Origin: a virus
Direction: 5' to 3' (one strand)
Length of the DNA: 64,000 nucleotides
IMG/VR virus record: IMGVR_UViG_3300045972_000132
Span: 35,408-99,407 of that record
Below, in pieces: positions 57,401-64,000 of this stretch (the first letter of the stretch is position 1; each line of letters starts with the position of its first letter). The notes under the pieces are model-generated. The model had not been told where the DNA came from. It searched no databases and worked only from the letters and a program-made list of their open reading frames with translations. Both the position numbers and the translations under genes were made by a program.

Positions 57401-59443
57401 ACTGGCGACGCTCAGATCTCCGCCTCAAAGCTAGTTATACTCAATGCTACTGAGTCTGTCGCAGGCTCCGATACGGTTGACGCTACTCTGATTTCTGGGG
57501 CTGCTCACGTTAAGAGTGATAGCTTCCAAGAATTCCTAACGATTTCTTCAGAATCTTTTAATACGCTGCTAATCTCAGCTAATTCGTTTAACGAGTCCGA
57601 GGCTGCACAAGACCAGTTGAGTGCTGGTGACTCCTATACATTAACTCTCAGTGAGTCTCAAGCTTCAAGTGATCAGCTAGTTGCGGCTGAAGCCGCTGCA
57701 CGCTCTATTAGTGAATCAGCAACTCCTCAGGATACGCTTGCAAGCACCTCCGTTGATTCAGTTTCAAATACGACAGAATCAATCACGGCTTCAGATTCGG
57801 CAGGTTCTGTTGGCGTTATTGGAGGAAGCACTTCAGAGTCTCACGCTCCCTCGGATGCATATACTGTCCAAGCAATTGACACCGTTACTACCTCAGCAGA
57901 CTCGTCTACGGCTTCTGATACGACTTCAAGTCAAGTAAACGTATCTGGCGGTGTTTTGGAATCACTTGGTTCCTCAGACACCCTGTCGCAAACATTTGTT
58001 ACCACTGGCTCTTTTAACGAGTCGGTAACAACGTCTGCTGCTGACTCCAATGCTTCTGTACTAGTAGTCGTAAACTCCGCAGAATCAACTACTCCTTCAG
58101 ATACAGTTGACTCTACGGTTACTCATGCAACCGGTCACAATACATTTAACGACAGCCTACAAGAGTCCGTAACTCTCCAAGACTTACTATCGACCACAGC
58201 CATTGACGCAGTAACCTCAGCGGCTGAGTCTGTAACCGGATCCGATACTGCCTTAACCGGTCAGGTAACCACCAATGGTGCTTCAGAATCTCAGGCGGCT
58301 TCTGACGCCCTACTGGCTGGTATTAAGTTCTCAGCTTCACTAAATGAATCTCAGGCTTCATCCGATACTGTTGACGCTACAGTAACTCCAGGTAGCGCCC
58401 ACAGCAAGTTCGATAGCTTCTCAGAGAGTTTGACGATTTCTTCAGAAAACCTCAATAATATTGCGGTTCTAGCCAATTCATTTAACGAGTCCGTACTTAC
58501 ACAAGACGGTCACGACGGTTCTGTTAAGAGCAACAACCCTCTATCTGAAGCGCAAGCCTCTAGTGACACGTTATCTGCTGGTAATAGCTACTCAACTTCA
58601 GTCTCTGAGTCCCAAGCTTCTTCAGATTCGCTGTTCGCATTAGTCTCAAGTGCTAATTCGGTTTCTGAATCCACTACTCCTTCGGATTCCGCTCTAACCG
58701 TCCAAGTATCCGCCAATAGTGTTAATGAAAACCTAACGCCTTCGGATCAACTAACCGGCAATGCCAAGCTAGTAAGCTCACAGTCCGAGTCCGAGGCGGC
58801 ATCTGACACCGTTGAGGGTGCAAGACTCGTCACATTAACACTATCCGAGTCCGAGGCGGCATCTGACGCTTCCATTGCTAATACCTCCGGTACTGGTTCT
58901 ATTTCAGAATCCACCAGTCAGCTTGATAACTTCGTATCAACCCAGACTCTAACTGGAACCGCTAGTGAGTCAATCCTAGCCTTAGATACCCCTGACTCTA
59001 ACGTCAAGGCGTCGGGATCGGTAAATGAGCCTGTTTCTACCAGCGACACCCAAGCAGGGGCGGTCACACTTGGTAAAACACTTTCCGAGTCTGTAACGAC
59101 AAGTGAAGCCGAGTCCGCTCAGAAACTGTTAGGGGCCACGCTAAACGAGTCTACTTCAGGCTTCGAATCCTATTCAAATATCGCTTCTCTCGCATCCTCC
59201 GTTGCTGAGTCTCCCCTAGCTAGCGACACCGAAGCCGCTGGAAGTACTCAACGGGCAAGCCTCATAGAGACCTTAACTGCTTGGGATCTACAGAATTACA
59301 CCTCAAGTACCAGTGCAGCTACTTCCGGAATGAGGTTCGCCGGGGTAAGAAAACAGATTATTCTCTCAACTCCCTACAAGCCCACCTCGATTACCAAAGT
59401 AGTAACTCTAACTTCTACCAGAAAGCCACTAAAGAAGAAGTAA
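54410..59443 (+). CDS. Giant Ser-rich repeat protein, fiber/adhesin-like
   Basis: 1677 residues, the largest gene here. N-terminus FQTNAFQTDAFQQN is common at the start of phage structural proteins. Most of the protein is a 20-residue repeat of form xxSxSESxxxSDxxxxxxxx (residues about 20-85, 565-755 and 1000-1640). Three non-repeat domains interrupt it: about 90-315, 315-560 and 760-1000, each beta-rich with WYAV/VWRR-type strands. The DNA of the first two (54,680-56,090) is visibly more GC-rich than the repeats, as if acquired from another genome. The end is basic (STRKPLKKK). No signal peptide. Probably a long flexible virion fiber. Confidence 0.6.
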   Translation: MAVFQTNAFQTDAFQQNSVAAPINLAVTPEETVTASDGLACAIKSTNTLAAESTAASEALVPGAKFSNPLTVAEIVSPSDTELAGVKANSVWNAVSGPVLDATACPTGLVSAPVYNSAGVAVLSGVSSSFSTSGPGLVVVLISSDGFSYPNVSSVVPSGGSFSTAFTQLVGLSNQTNSAIWYAVSSVALSSITLTVTQSVSQDLAFWVVPFSASGGIGAATPGIYGDPSVTITPQQTNSLILATGADDNNFPHTPLLGNTTTIADLANGFGGSNWFLRLTGLTTDTTPDTIGWTGSGGPQTMAAVEILGVPDNVVTPTVTDATGAKTANSLSGATVPVQFDALLLSYKPNAAAGTTVWPTSTFSASANRTLVCLIGMDGAPSIVSETITWTGGTPSGATAWVKRVESVNGNGSDQTVAIWTADVSSALTGVSVTLTFGVAPTTYNDIGIYVQSYSGVTGYAAPTTFFNSASGAQSFPISVTAAGSQVAWLAGNMIGGASLVTPATNCVIDDAGALVAGDTAGVGHLSSTTSGAGSITVGATEVQTSRLGAALELLGGGGGDVTPLDSYDATKISPSGGTISEVVTPSASDLNTSVLVIVNTPESVSTSATDSSAGILVVSTTPESTAASDSVDATVTPGSSHVKNDSFSESVTPSESLVTSAVTTNSVSEPQASSDQLAPGIIISQSVPEFTTPSDSYLSASTKVVTGTPESAAASDTYSSTANLKLTNSAESATTSDSYSVIGNPASYFSESLTASDGGAGSGSITYVGAGAASVAASFSSPTGPVALPAGIVAGDILLMITADPSAAAVSGWTVKSNGTPYGLTVYWRRATGSDTAPTIPAVSENVAFIVAYRGCVSSGDPFEAFSHNESPNGNVTTASVTTLSSNAMLVSVGFGFDDASNFQANAIAFIVSGPISSYDVNSVQSVNGINGPQFAISEGHTVQAVAGASGSQSWTSDGALNFYSSAAFLGALTPAGGVGYSTTSRVTAAVIEGPITGDAQISASKLVILNATESVAGSDTVDATLISGAAHVKSDSFQEFLTISSESFNTLLISANSFNESEAAQDQLSAGDSYTLTLSESQASSDQLVAAEAAARSISESATPQDTLASTSVDSVSNTTESITASDSAGSVGVIGGSTSESHAPSDAYTVQAIDTVTTSADSSTASDTTSSQVNVSGGVLESLGSSDTLSQTFVTTGSFNESVTTSAADSNASVLVVVNSAESTTPSDTVDSTVTHATGHNTFNDSLQESVTLQDLLSTTAIDAVTSAAESVTGSDTALTGQVTTNGASESQAASDALLAGIKFSASLNESQASSDTVDATVTPGSAHSKFDSFSESLTISSENLNNIAVLANSFNESVLTQDGHDGSVKSNNPLSEAQASSDTLSAGNSYSTSVSESQASSDSLFALVSSANSVSESTTPSDSALTVQVSANSVNENLTPSDQLTGNAKLVSSQSESEAASDTVEGARLVTLTLSESEAASDASIANTSGTGSISESTSQLDNFVSTQTLTGTASESILALDTPDSNVKASGSVNEPVSTSDTQAGAVTLGKTLSESVTTSEAESAQKLLGATLNESTSGFESYSNIASLASSVAESPLASDTEAAGSTQRASLIETLTAWDLQNYTSSTSAATSGMRFAGVRKQIILSTPYKPTSITKVVTLTSTRKPLKKK

Positions 59444-59444
59444 G

Positions 59445-59474
59445 TTGAAGTCCTAGGTGGAAGTGTGCTAGATT
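59445..59474 (+). promoter_or_regulatory. Sigma70-like promoter, leaderless type
   Basis: -35 TTGAAG (59445-59450), 18-bp spacer, extended -10 TGC-TAGATT (59469-59474). The start codon lies seven bases further at 59482, with no Shine-Dalgarno close enough to act. Confidence 0.6.
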
Positions 59475-59481
59475 CCCGGCA

Positions 59482-60132
59482 ATGTCCGAAGTAGGCCAAA
59501 AGCGTCTAACAGATCGGCTTAAAAACTACCGTTACCTACATTGTAAGATGCGGGCTAGGTCTCGCTATGAGTTTGACCTGACTTGGGAAGATTATTTAAA
59601 AGCCTGTAATAGCTTCAATGAACCGGGCTTCCATTTTTGGAAAACCGACACTGGAGACTTGGAAGCTTGGGTGGATATCCATGGGATCAAGGTATGTGCC
59701 CACTACAAACCCCTTGAAGGACTCATTAGTACGCTCCTAGAGCCTCCAGAACAAATAGGCAGTGAGCTAGAGGAGTCTGGGTCCAACCAGATTAAATTAC
59801 TCAAAGCCGAGCTTCATAGGCTTAAGAATCATAAGATTCACGATTCCGACTATGACAGATCATTTAAAATAGGCGAATATATCCTTTTCTTGAAAGAAGA
59901 ACTCAAGGAGTCCAGAATGTCGGAAGAAGCGTTAGGGTCTTGGTACAAGGGTCAATTTCAAAAGATAACCAGACTTCTCAAAGAAGGGGACCAAGATAAA
60001 GCTTGGGCGCTAGCTAGCTGTCTAGCCAGTTCCCCAAGAGCGTTCGACCCTCTCTTGGACCCCGAGAAGGCTTCGGAATTGCTTGAGATTCTGGCTGAAA
60101 AGAAACTCCAACTAAAGAAAGAAGAAAAATGA
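59482..60132 (+). CDS. Unknown protein
   Basis: 216 residues, charged and helical. N-terminus (LTDRLKNYRYLHCKMRARSRYEFDLTWEDYLKAC) looks like a nucleic-acid-binding helical domain seen in some phage endonuclease-like proteins, but no catalytic motif is present. C-terminus is Lys/Glu-rich. First gene of a long overlapping run that holds the DNA ligase. Confidence 0.5.
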   Translation: MSEVGQKRLTDRLKNYRYLHCKMRARSRYEFDLTWEDYLKACNSFNEPGFHFWKTDTGDLEAWVDIHGIKVCAHYKPLEGLISTLLEPPEQIGSELEESGSNQIKLLKAELHRLKNHKIHDSDYDRSFKIGEYILFLKEELKESRMSEEALGSWYKGQFQKITRLLKEGDQDKAWALASCLASSPRAFDPLLDPEKASELLEILAEKKLQLKKEEK

Positions 60133-60437
60133 TCAAGATTAGTTATCAGGTAGACACTACCCATACGTTCGGGGGCGTCGAACACACTATTTATTTTAAT
60201 AGTTACTTGACCAATGACCAGCGGTCCAAGTTTCCTAACCATATGACTTACTTGAAGTTCCCCCTTAGTCAAAGCTATGGGGCAAACAAAGACAAGGTTG
60301 AACACCTGTTAACCTTATGGTCGCACATCACCTGTATCCTATATGGGATCAACCACGTTAATCTATTGGGACGAGAGACTATCAACTTTTGGGATGAAGA
60401 CACAGACACCTTGACTCTCACTAGAGAAGTGGGGTAA
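60129..60437 (+). CDS. Unknown protein
   Basis: 102 residues, overlapping the previous stop (ATGA). Aromatic/His-rich beta pattern (TTHTFGGVEHTIYFNSYL). The gene at 62180 has a similar size and ending context. Not recognised. Confidence 0.5.
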   Translation: MIKISYQVDTTHTFGGVEHTIYFNSYLTNDQRSKFPNHMTYLKFPLSQSYGANKDKVEHLLTLWSHITCILYGINHVNLLGRETINFWDEDTDTLTLTREVG

Positions 60438-60464
60438 GTTCCTCTTCTAACCAAGGGAGAACAT

Positions 60465-61826
60465 GTGACTGAGCGATACTTCATCCATCCTGAGAACAAC
60501 CGATTCTGGAGTTGCCGTCTTGAAGGTGCCACCGTCCATACCCGCCATGGGCTTGTCGGCGGGGCACTAGTGGATGCCAGCGAGACTTTTCTAGGTAAGA
60601 ACCAAGGCAAGAAGAACGAACTGTCCCCTGCTGAGGATGCTGCGTCCAGAATGGACTACAGCGCCAGCAAGAAGATTCGTGAAGGATATCAAGAGTTTAG
60701 CAAGAAGGGCAACGAGTTCTACCCAATTAGTGGAGCCATTGCCACTAATGAGATCGACTTCGATAACCTCTCTGAGAACTTCTGCTGCTACAAGCCCTAT
60801 TCAGAAGTAGTTGGGCCTCTTGAGAAGAAGATGCAGGCCGGAAAGGTCTGGTACGGCATCAAGCGTAACGGTGCGGCCTTCTTTATCGCCAAGGGTCCCA
60901 CTGGGATTGTCCAGATGTATTCCCGTCGCATGTTCAAGCAGCACGACAAGGAAAAGAATACCAAGTTCACTTGGAACGACCGCTTTCCGAACATCGTAAA
61001 GACTGCTGCTCAGGTGATGCCGAACAACTCCATTATCTGCGGGGAACTAGTGGTCCCTAAGGTGGGGATGGGGTATCAGGACGACTTCAAGAAGATTCAA
61101 AAGATCACCAAGAGCCTGACCCCCGAGGCAATTGATCTCCAGAAGGATCCCGCCTTCACGGTAGCCTTTTATGTCTGGGATACCCTGTTCTGGGACGGCA
61201 AGTGCTCTGCGGCTGAGGAGAAGGTTAGTGTTCGCTATCAACGCATCAAGATGAATTTCTCTAATTTCCAAGCATTTATCCCCATTCACTGTTTCCAGAG
61301 CGCCTTCTTTAAGGACTCCAAGGCTGCAATTGAATACGCCAAGACCAACAAGCTTGAAGGCTTCGTGGTAGTGGACCCTGACGGGATCTACGGGGAAGAT
61401 GCCTATAACTTCAAGGGAAAGCCCGACCGTCCCAAGAAGTTCTGCGGCAAGCTTAAGCCTGAGTACGAGGCGGATGTTATTGTCGAGTGGGACCCAGATA
61501 ACAAGATCGGTAATTACTCAACCAAGGACAAGTTCGGAACCGGCAAGCCGGGTATCAAGAGTGTGGCGATGTTCCAGTATCGTCCAGACGGTACCAAGGT
61601 ATACTTGAGTGATCTCGGGGTCGGTCTGTCCGACGAAATGAGAATCAAGTATGCTGACAAGTCGTTGTTTCCCGCCGTCTGGAAGGTGATTTATACGGAT
61701 CGCCGCTTCATGGGCCTAGGGGATGACACCAACGCAATGGACTTCGCTAGATTTGATAGTATCCGCTGGACCGTTAAAGACGGTGGCGATAAGCCTCCAA
61801 AGGAGTGCGTCGATGACAGGATCTAA
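60465..61826 (+). CDS. ATP-dependent DNA ligase with WGR domain
   Basis: 453 residues from GTG 60465 (AGGGAGA upstream). Residues 5-75 are a WGR-like domain (RYFIHPENNRFWSCRLEG). Then the nucleotidyltransferase: K133-R-N-G as motif I (usual KxDG, here D is N), SRRM, IICGELVVP (III), AFYVWDTLFWDG (IIIa), EGFVVVDPDG (IV) and FCGKLKPEYEADVIV (V). The lysine that takes AMP is present; the Asp-to-Asn change is unusual. It seals nicks in phage DNA. Codons are G/C-ending, unlike nearby genes. An RNA ligase begins at the window's end. Confidence 0.8.
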   Translation: MTERYFIHPENNRFWSCRLEGATVHTRHGLVGGALVDASETFLGKNQGKKNELSPAEDAASRMDYSASKKIREGYQEFSKKGNEFYPISGAIATNEIDFDNLSENFCCYKPYSEVVGPLEKKMQAGKVWYGIKRNGAAFFIAKGPTGIVQMYSRRMFKQHDKEKNTKFTWNDRFPNIVKTAAQVMPNNSIICGELVVPKVGMGYQDDFKKIQKITKSLTPEAIDLQKDPAFTVAFYVWDTLFWDGKCSAAEEKVSVRYQRIKMNFSNFQAFIPIHCFQSAFFKDSKAAIEYAKTNKLEGFVVVDPDGIYGEDAYNFKGKPDRPKKFCGKLKPEYEADVIVEWDPDNKIGNYSTKDKFGTGKPGIKSVAMFQYRPDGTKVYLSDLGVGLSDEMRIKYADKSLFPAVWKVIYTDRRFMGLGDDTNAMDFARFDSIRWTVKDGGDKPPKECVDDRI

Positions 61827-62190
61827 GCATACTCAGTTTACCTCTAGACTCAAGAGCTTCAAGCTCCACAGGGTCTCAGGACTTTCTACTGAGTGGACAG
61901 CAGTGATACCCAAGGACACCAGGGTTATTTCTGCCAGGGTCGGCTGGGACGGTCTCTATGTCACTGGAATTTACCAAGTTGACCTGAATGGTAATAAGAC
62001 TTGGGTAAATATGACTGCGTATTTCGATGTAATTCCCGAGAATCCCTACGGGGACGGGCCTGTCTTCGAGTGCCCTAGTGACAGCACTTTCCTATGTACG
62101 CATGTTACTGATCATCTATCGCATTCCAACGTTGCGAATACCTTTCACTTTTTCCTAAAGAACAAGGTTGGTATTGCTCATGAGTGGTGA
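61813..62190 (+). CDS. Unknown protein
   Basis: 125 residues from ATG 61813 (AGGAG seven bases upstream), overlapping the ligase end by 14 bases. Beta-rich, aromatic (GWDGLYVTGIYQVDLNG). Many His near the C-terminus. Not recognised. Confidence 0.5.
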   Translation: MTGSKHTQFTSRLKSFKLHRVSGLSTEWTAVIPKDTRVISARVGWDGLYVTGIYQVDLNGNKTWVNMTAYFDVIPENPYGDGPVFECPSDSTFLCTHVTDHLSHSNVANTFHFFLKNKVGIAHEW

Positions 62191-62518
62191 TAACACGCTT
62201 CCAAACTCAGTCCTTGAGGCTGAGTGGTATGTTAGGTTCTATCGGATTCTCCTAATGGAGGAAATTCCATGGATTGAACCCCATAGGTCTATAGTCAGCT
62301 ACACGACCACCTATGAATTCTGGCATACAGTTAAACCTGGCCTGCACAGGAAGATAACGATTTATCTTAACCCACAGGAAAGAGACTTTGACCTAGTTAC
62401 GGTTCCAGAGTTTCACGATGAACCTGTAAACCTAGATACTCTTCCATGGGAAAATTCCACTAGAATCATCAGTGCTTTCAATTGGTTGAATGGGAGAAGC
62501 GATGTCGAAACCCTCTGA
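62180..62518 (+). CDS. Unknown protein
   Basis: 112 residues from ATG 62180, overlapping the previous gene by 11 bases; no strong Shine-Dalgarno. YVRFYRILLMEEIPWIEPHRS, then HRKITIYLNPQERDFDLVTV. Not recognised. Confidence 0.5.
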   Translation: MSGDNTLPNSVLEAEWYVRFYRILLMEEIPWIEPHRSIVSYTTTYEFWHTVKPGLHRKITIYLNPQERDFDLVTVPEFHDEPVNLDTLPWENSTRIISAFNWLNGRSDVETL

Positions 62519-62813
62519 TTATTACTTGAAGCTAGTTGAACTAGGTCGGCTTGCCGATGACGCCAAGGTGAAGGCCAAGAAGGATAAATATATGGAGCAA
62601 GTAGGCCGAATGGTTCAAATACGATCCATTATTGATCAAGTCCTAGCGTGGCCGATGCTATGTGAGCAATGCGGAAAGCCTGTCGAAGAGGTTCGGAAGG
62701 TATATGCAAATCCGGTGTGTCACTCCTGTCTTGCCCCGCCAGATCCCTTGACTAAGCCTTTAGTTGTGACGACAAAGCCAGTAGATGAAGACGTATTCCC
62801 CGAGGAAGACTAA
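62502..62813 (+). CDS. Small zinc-finger protein
   Basis: 103 residues from ATG 62502 (GGGAG upstream; in-frame ATG 62490 less likely). CEQCGKPVEE and CHSCLAPP form a zinc ribbon; the first half is a charged helix (LVELGRLADDAKVKAKKDKY). Unknown role. Confidence 0.55.
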   Translation: MSKPSDYYLKLVELGRLADDAKVKAKKDKYMEQVGRMVQIRSIIDQVLAWPMLCEQCGKPVEEVRKVYANPVCHSCLAPPDPLTKPLVVTTKPVDEDVFPEED

Positions 62814-63016
62814 TGCCATACTTCAGATTCCAGATCAACGTTATCGGTGTGGCTACTGTTACTGAAGAGGCTGAGACCTTAGAGGAAGCTAGGGAACTAG
62901 CCATCGAAGCCTTCAAGGATATTAGGGAGCAAGCCAAGCTGGAAGAACACATGTGTGACACTGAATACTTCAAGCTAGACTTGGACACTATTTCATTGTA
63001 CAAGGAGCAAGACTAA
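62813..63016 (+). CDS. Unknown small acidic protein
   Basis: 67 residues; start overlaps previous stop (TAATG). YFRFQINVIGVATVTEEAETLEEARELAIEAF is the strand-helix pattern of small DpnD/PcfM-type or HicB-like folds. Not recognised with confidence. Confidence 0.45.
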   Translation: MPYFRFQINVIGVATVTEEAETLEEARELAIEAFKDIREQAKLEEHMCDTEYFKLDLDTISLYKEQD

Positions 63017-63258
63017 TGGTTACCCCAAGAAAGGCACTAGCGGATTGTGCTGGTTTTATCGTCATGCACTTCGGTGAAAACCCAACAGATGAGGTAGCCA
63101 AGGCTGTATTGGAACAAGCTCTGACTGTCCTTACTTCCGGCGTAGGAACCTGCGGAATACCCCAACATGGTCAGTTACATGCGGCAAAATCTACTTGCCG
63201 CAACTGGGTCAGAAACGATACTATGTCTGACTACTTAGAGAAAGCGAGTGGAAAGTGA
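63016..63258 (+). CDS. Unknown small protein
   Basis: 80 residues, AAGGAG upstream, overlap of one base with the preceding gene. Helical first half, Cys/His in the second (TCGIPQHGQLHAAKSTCRNW). Not recognised. Confidence 0.45.
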   Translation: MVTPRKALADCAGFIVMHFGENPTDEVAKAVLEQALTVLTSGVGTCGIPQHGQLHAAKSTCRNWVRNDTMSDYLEKASGK

Positions 63259-63614
63259 ACGAGCGATTAACAATTGCAGCAAGGATACTAGCTAACAAGC
63301 TAATCAATGCGGCTGGACAGCCTAACCCGATTCCCTTGGTTAAACAATCACTTATGTATGCGGATGAGCTTCTTAAGCAGAATGCGGAATTTGAACACAC
63401 TTTCCTAGGTAATTGCGGGTTAGAGTATCCCGTGGAAACCAACGAGGAGAGGGAGCTTCGACAAAAAGGTTATCTGATCGGGCTGTTGGCATCTAATTCT
63501 AGACTCCTCACGCCAATTGCCGATCATAAATTCGAAGACTGTAAATTCAAGAATGATTGGAAACCCAACCTACTCTCACCTCTACAAAAAAGCGACAAAC
63601 CGACCAATGGATGA
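63255..63614 (+). CDS. Unknown helical protein (GTG start)
   Basis: 119 residues from GTG 63255, overlapping the preceding stop. Helical, with LTIAARILANKLINAAGQPNP at the N-terminus, resembling the next gene's LTERMVIALEKAIVEKLVK. Possibly related small genes. Unknown role. Confidence 0.45.
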   Translation: MNERLTIAARILANKLINAAGQPNPIPLVKQSLMYADELLKQNAEFEHTFLGNCGLEYPVETNEERELRQKGYLIGLLASNSRLLTPIADHKFEDCKFKNDWKPNLLSPLQKSDKPTNG

Positions 63615-63894
63615 TCTTACTCTTACTGAGCGAATGGTTATTGCGCTGGAGAAAGCGATAGTCGAAAAACTGGTCAAACACCAGTACTCGACTCCAGCCA
63701 ACTATGCAGAAGTACAGAAGTGTATCCAAATAGTTGAGCAGGTATGTCAGGTTACCTTAAAGAATCTCGGTGGTGGTTTTGAAGTAGCTGAGGAAGCCGT
63801 GGAGGGAAACTGCTTTGAGAAGTACTGCCCCCATAGTTCTGGACTTCATACCCGTGCGGAGTGTACTATACCTGAAATGTGGGTTGAAAATTAA
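63607..63894 (+). CDS. Unknown protein
   Basis: 95 residues from ATG 63607, overlapping the preceding gene by eight bases. Helical first half, with Cys/His near the end (CFEKYCPHSSGLHTRAEC) that could bind zinc. Unknown. Confidence 0.45.
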   Translation: MDDLTLTERMVIALEKAIVEKLVKHQYSTPANYAEVQKCIQIVEQVCQVTLKNLGGGFEVAEEAVEGNCFEKYCPHSSGLHTRAECTIPEMWVEN

Positions 63895-63905
63895 GCGAGG
63901 AAGCC

Positions 63906-64000
63906 ATGTCAGAATTTCACGTTGAAGTAGTGCGAATTGGAAAAATAGAACCACTCCCAAATGCCGATGCCCTTGAGATCACTCAGGTTTACGGCGGATA
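63906..64000 (+). CDS. RNA ligase, N-terminal part (cut by window end)
   Basis: The 31 visible codons read SEFHVEVVRIGKIEPLPNAD followed by ALEITQVYGG. The pattern VxVVxIxxIxPxPNADxLExxxVxG is the usual start of the DRB0094-type (Rnl5) RNA ligase family and of some tRNA-binding domains. GAGGA lies upstream. With the DNA ligase 2 kb away it suggests a nucleic-acid repair block. The catalytic lysine lies beyond the window, so the call rests on the N-terminus only. Confidence 0.55.
   Translation, partial: MSEFHVEVVRIGKIEPLPNADALEITQVYGG

Noticed and set aside
56100-59400. CRISPR array or tandem DNA repeat
   Set aside because: The periodicity is at protein level (20 residues); DNA units vary in sequence and there are no identical repeats with unique spacers.

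Overview
The window is a stretch of a tailed bacteriophage genome, almost certainly a large contractile-tailed (myovirus-type) phage. Every gene I accept lies on the + strand and genes are packed end to end with many 1-40 base overlaps. Tail genes follow the order expected for a contractile tail: tube, frameshifted chaperone, tape measure, LysM-like hub protein, gpD/gp27-like hub, gp5-like spike, gp25-like wedge and gp6/J-like wedge. No integrase, excisionase, attachment site, tRNA, rRNA or CRISPR was seen, so nothing points to a prophage. The host cannot be named. The M15-type endolysin, spanin-like protein and sigma70-like promoters fit a bacterial host whose own RNA polymerase is used throughout.

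Layout. (1) 0-10.8 kb: tail and baseplate assembly, including a tail chaperone with a canonical -1 slippery heptamer and a small regulator with two ribbon-helix-helix repeats. (2) 10.8-28.6 kb: an unusually large adhesin region with two pectate-lyase-fold tailspikes, two glycine-rich fibers, a duplicated two-gene fiber module, and a baseplate protein ending in an NHL beta-propeller. (3) 28.6-37.5 kb: late structural leftovers, a holin-like protein, a spanin-like protein, an M15 peptidase endolysin, and highly charged proteins that may be packaged in the head. This part is interrupted by a GIY-YIG and an HNH homing endonuclease, each sitting at the 3' end of a host gene. (4) 37.5-50 kb: small accessory genes, including a LAGLIDADG endonuclease fused to dUTPase, GroES, an HNH nuclease, a metallophosphoesterase, a C5 cytosine methyltransferase, a phosphatase-like protein, a serine-less S24/S26 protein and another HNH nuclease. 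(5) 50-59.5 kb: membrane/coiled-coil proteins, another fiber-like protein, a glycosyltransferase plus methyltransferase pair, and a 1677-residue protein built on a 20-residue repeat. (6) 59.5-64 kb: a WGR-domain ATP-dependent DNA ligase, many small overlapping genes, and the start of an RNA ligase cut by the window edge.

Points that stand out. A GIY-YIG gene has brought a heavily recoded copy of its host gene's 3' end, and the displaced original copy is still present downstream. An HNH gene nearby shows a smaller version of the same arrangement. Three promoters (1.3, 18.6, 20.2 kb) share an 18-bp inverted-repeat box overlapping the -10, one of them in front of the double ribbon-helix-helix protein, which suggests a small autoregulated circuit. 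Several genes have a -10 element exactly 6-7 bases before the start codon and no Shine-Dalgarno sequence, so their mRNAs are probably leaderless. The dUTPase domain has no internal start and can only be made as a fusion to a homing endonuclease.

All functional names come from reading motifs by eye; no database search was possible. No stretch longer than about 200 bases lacks a gene.
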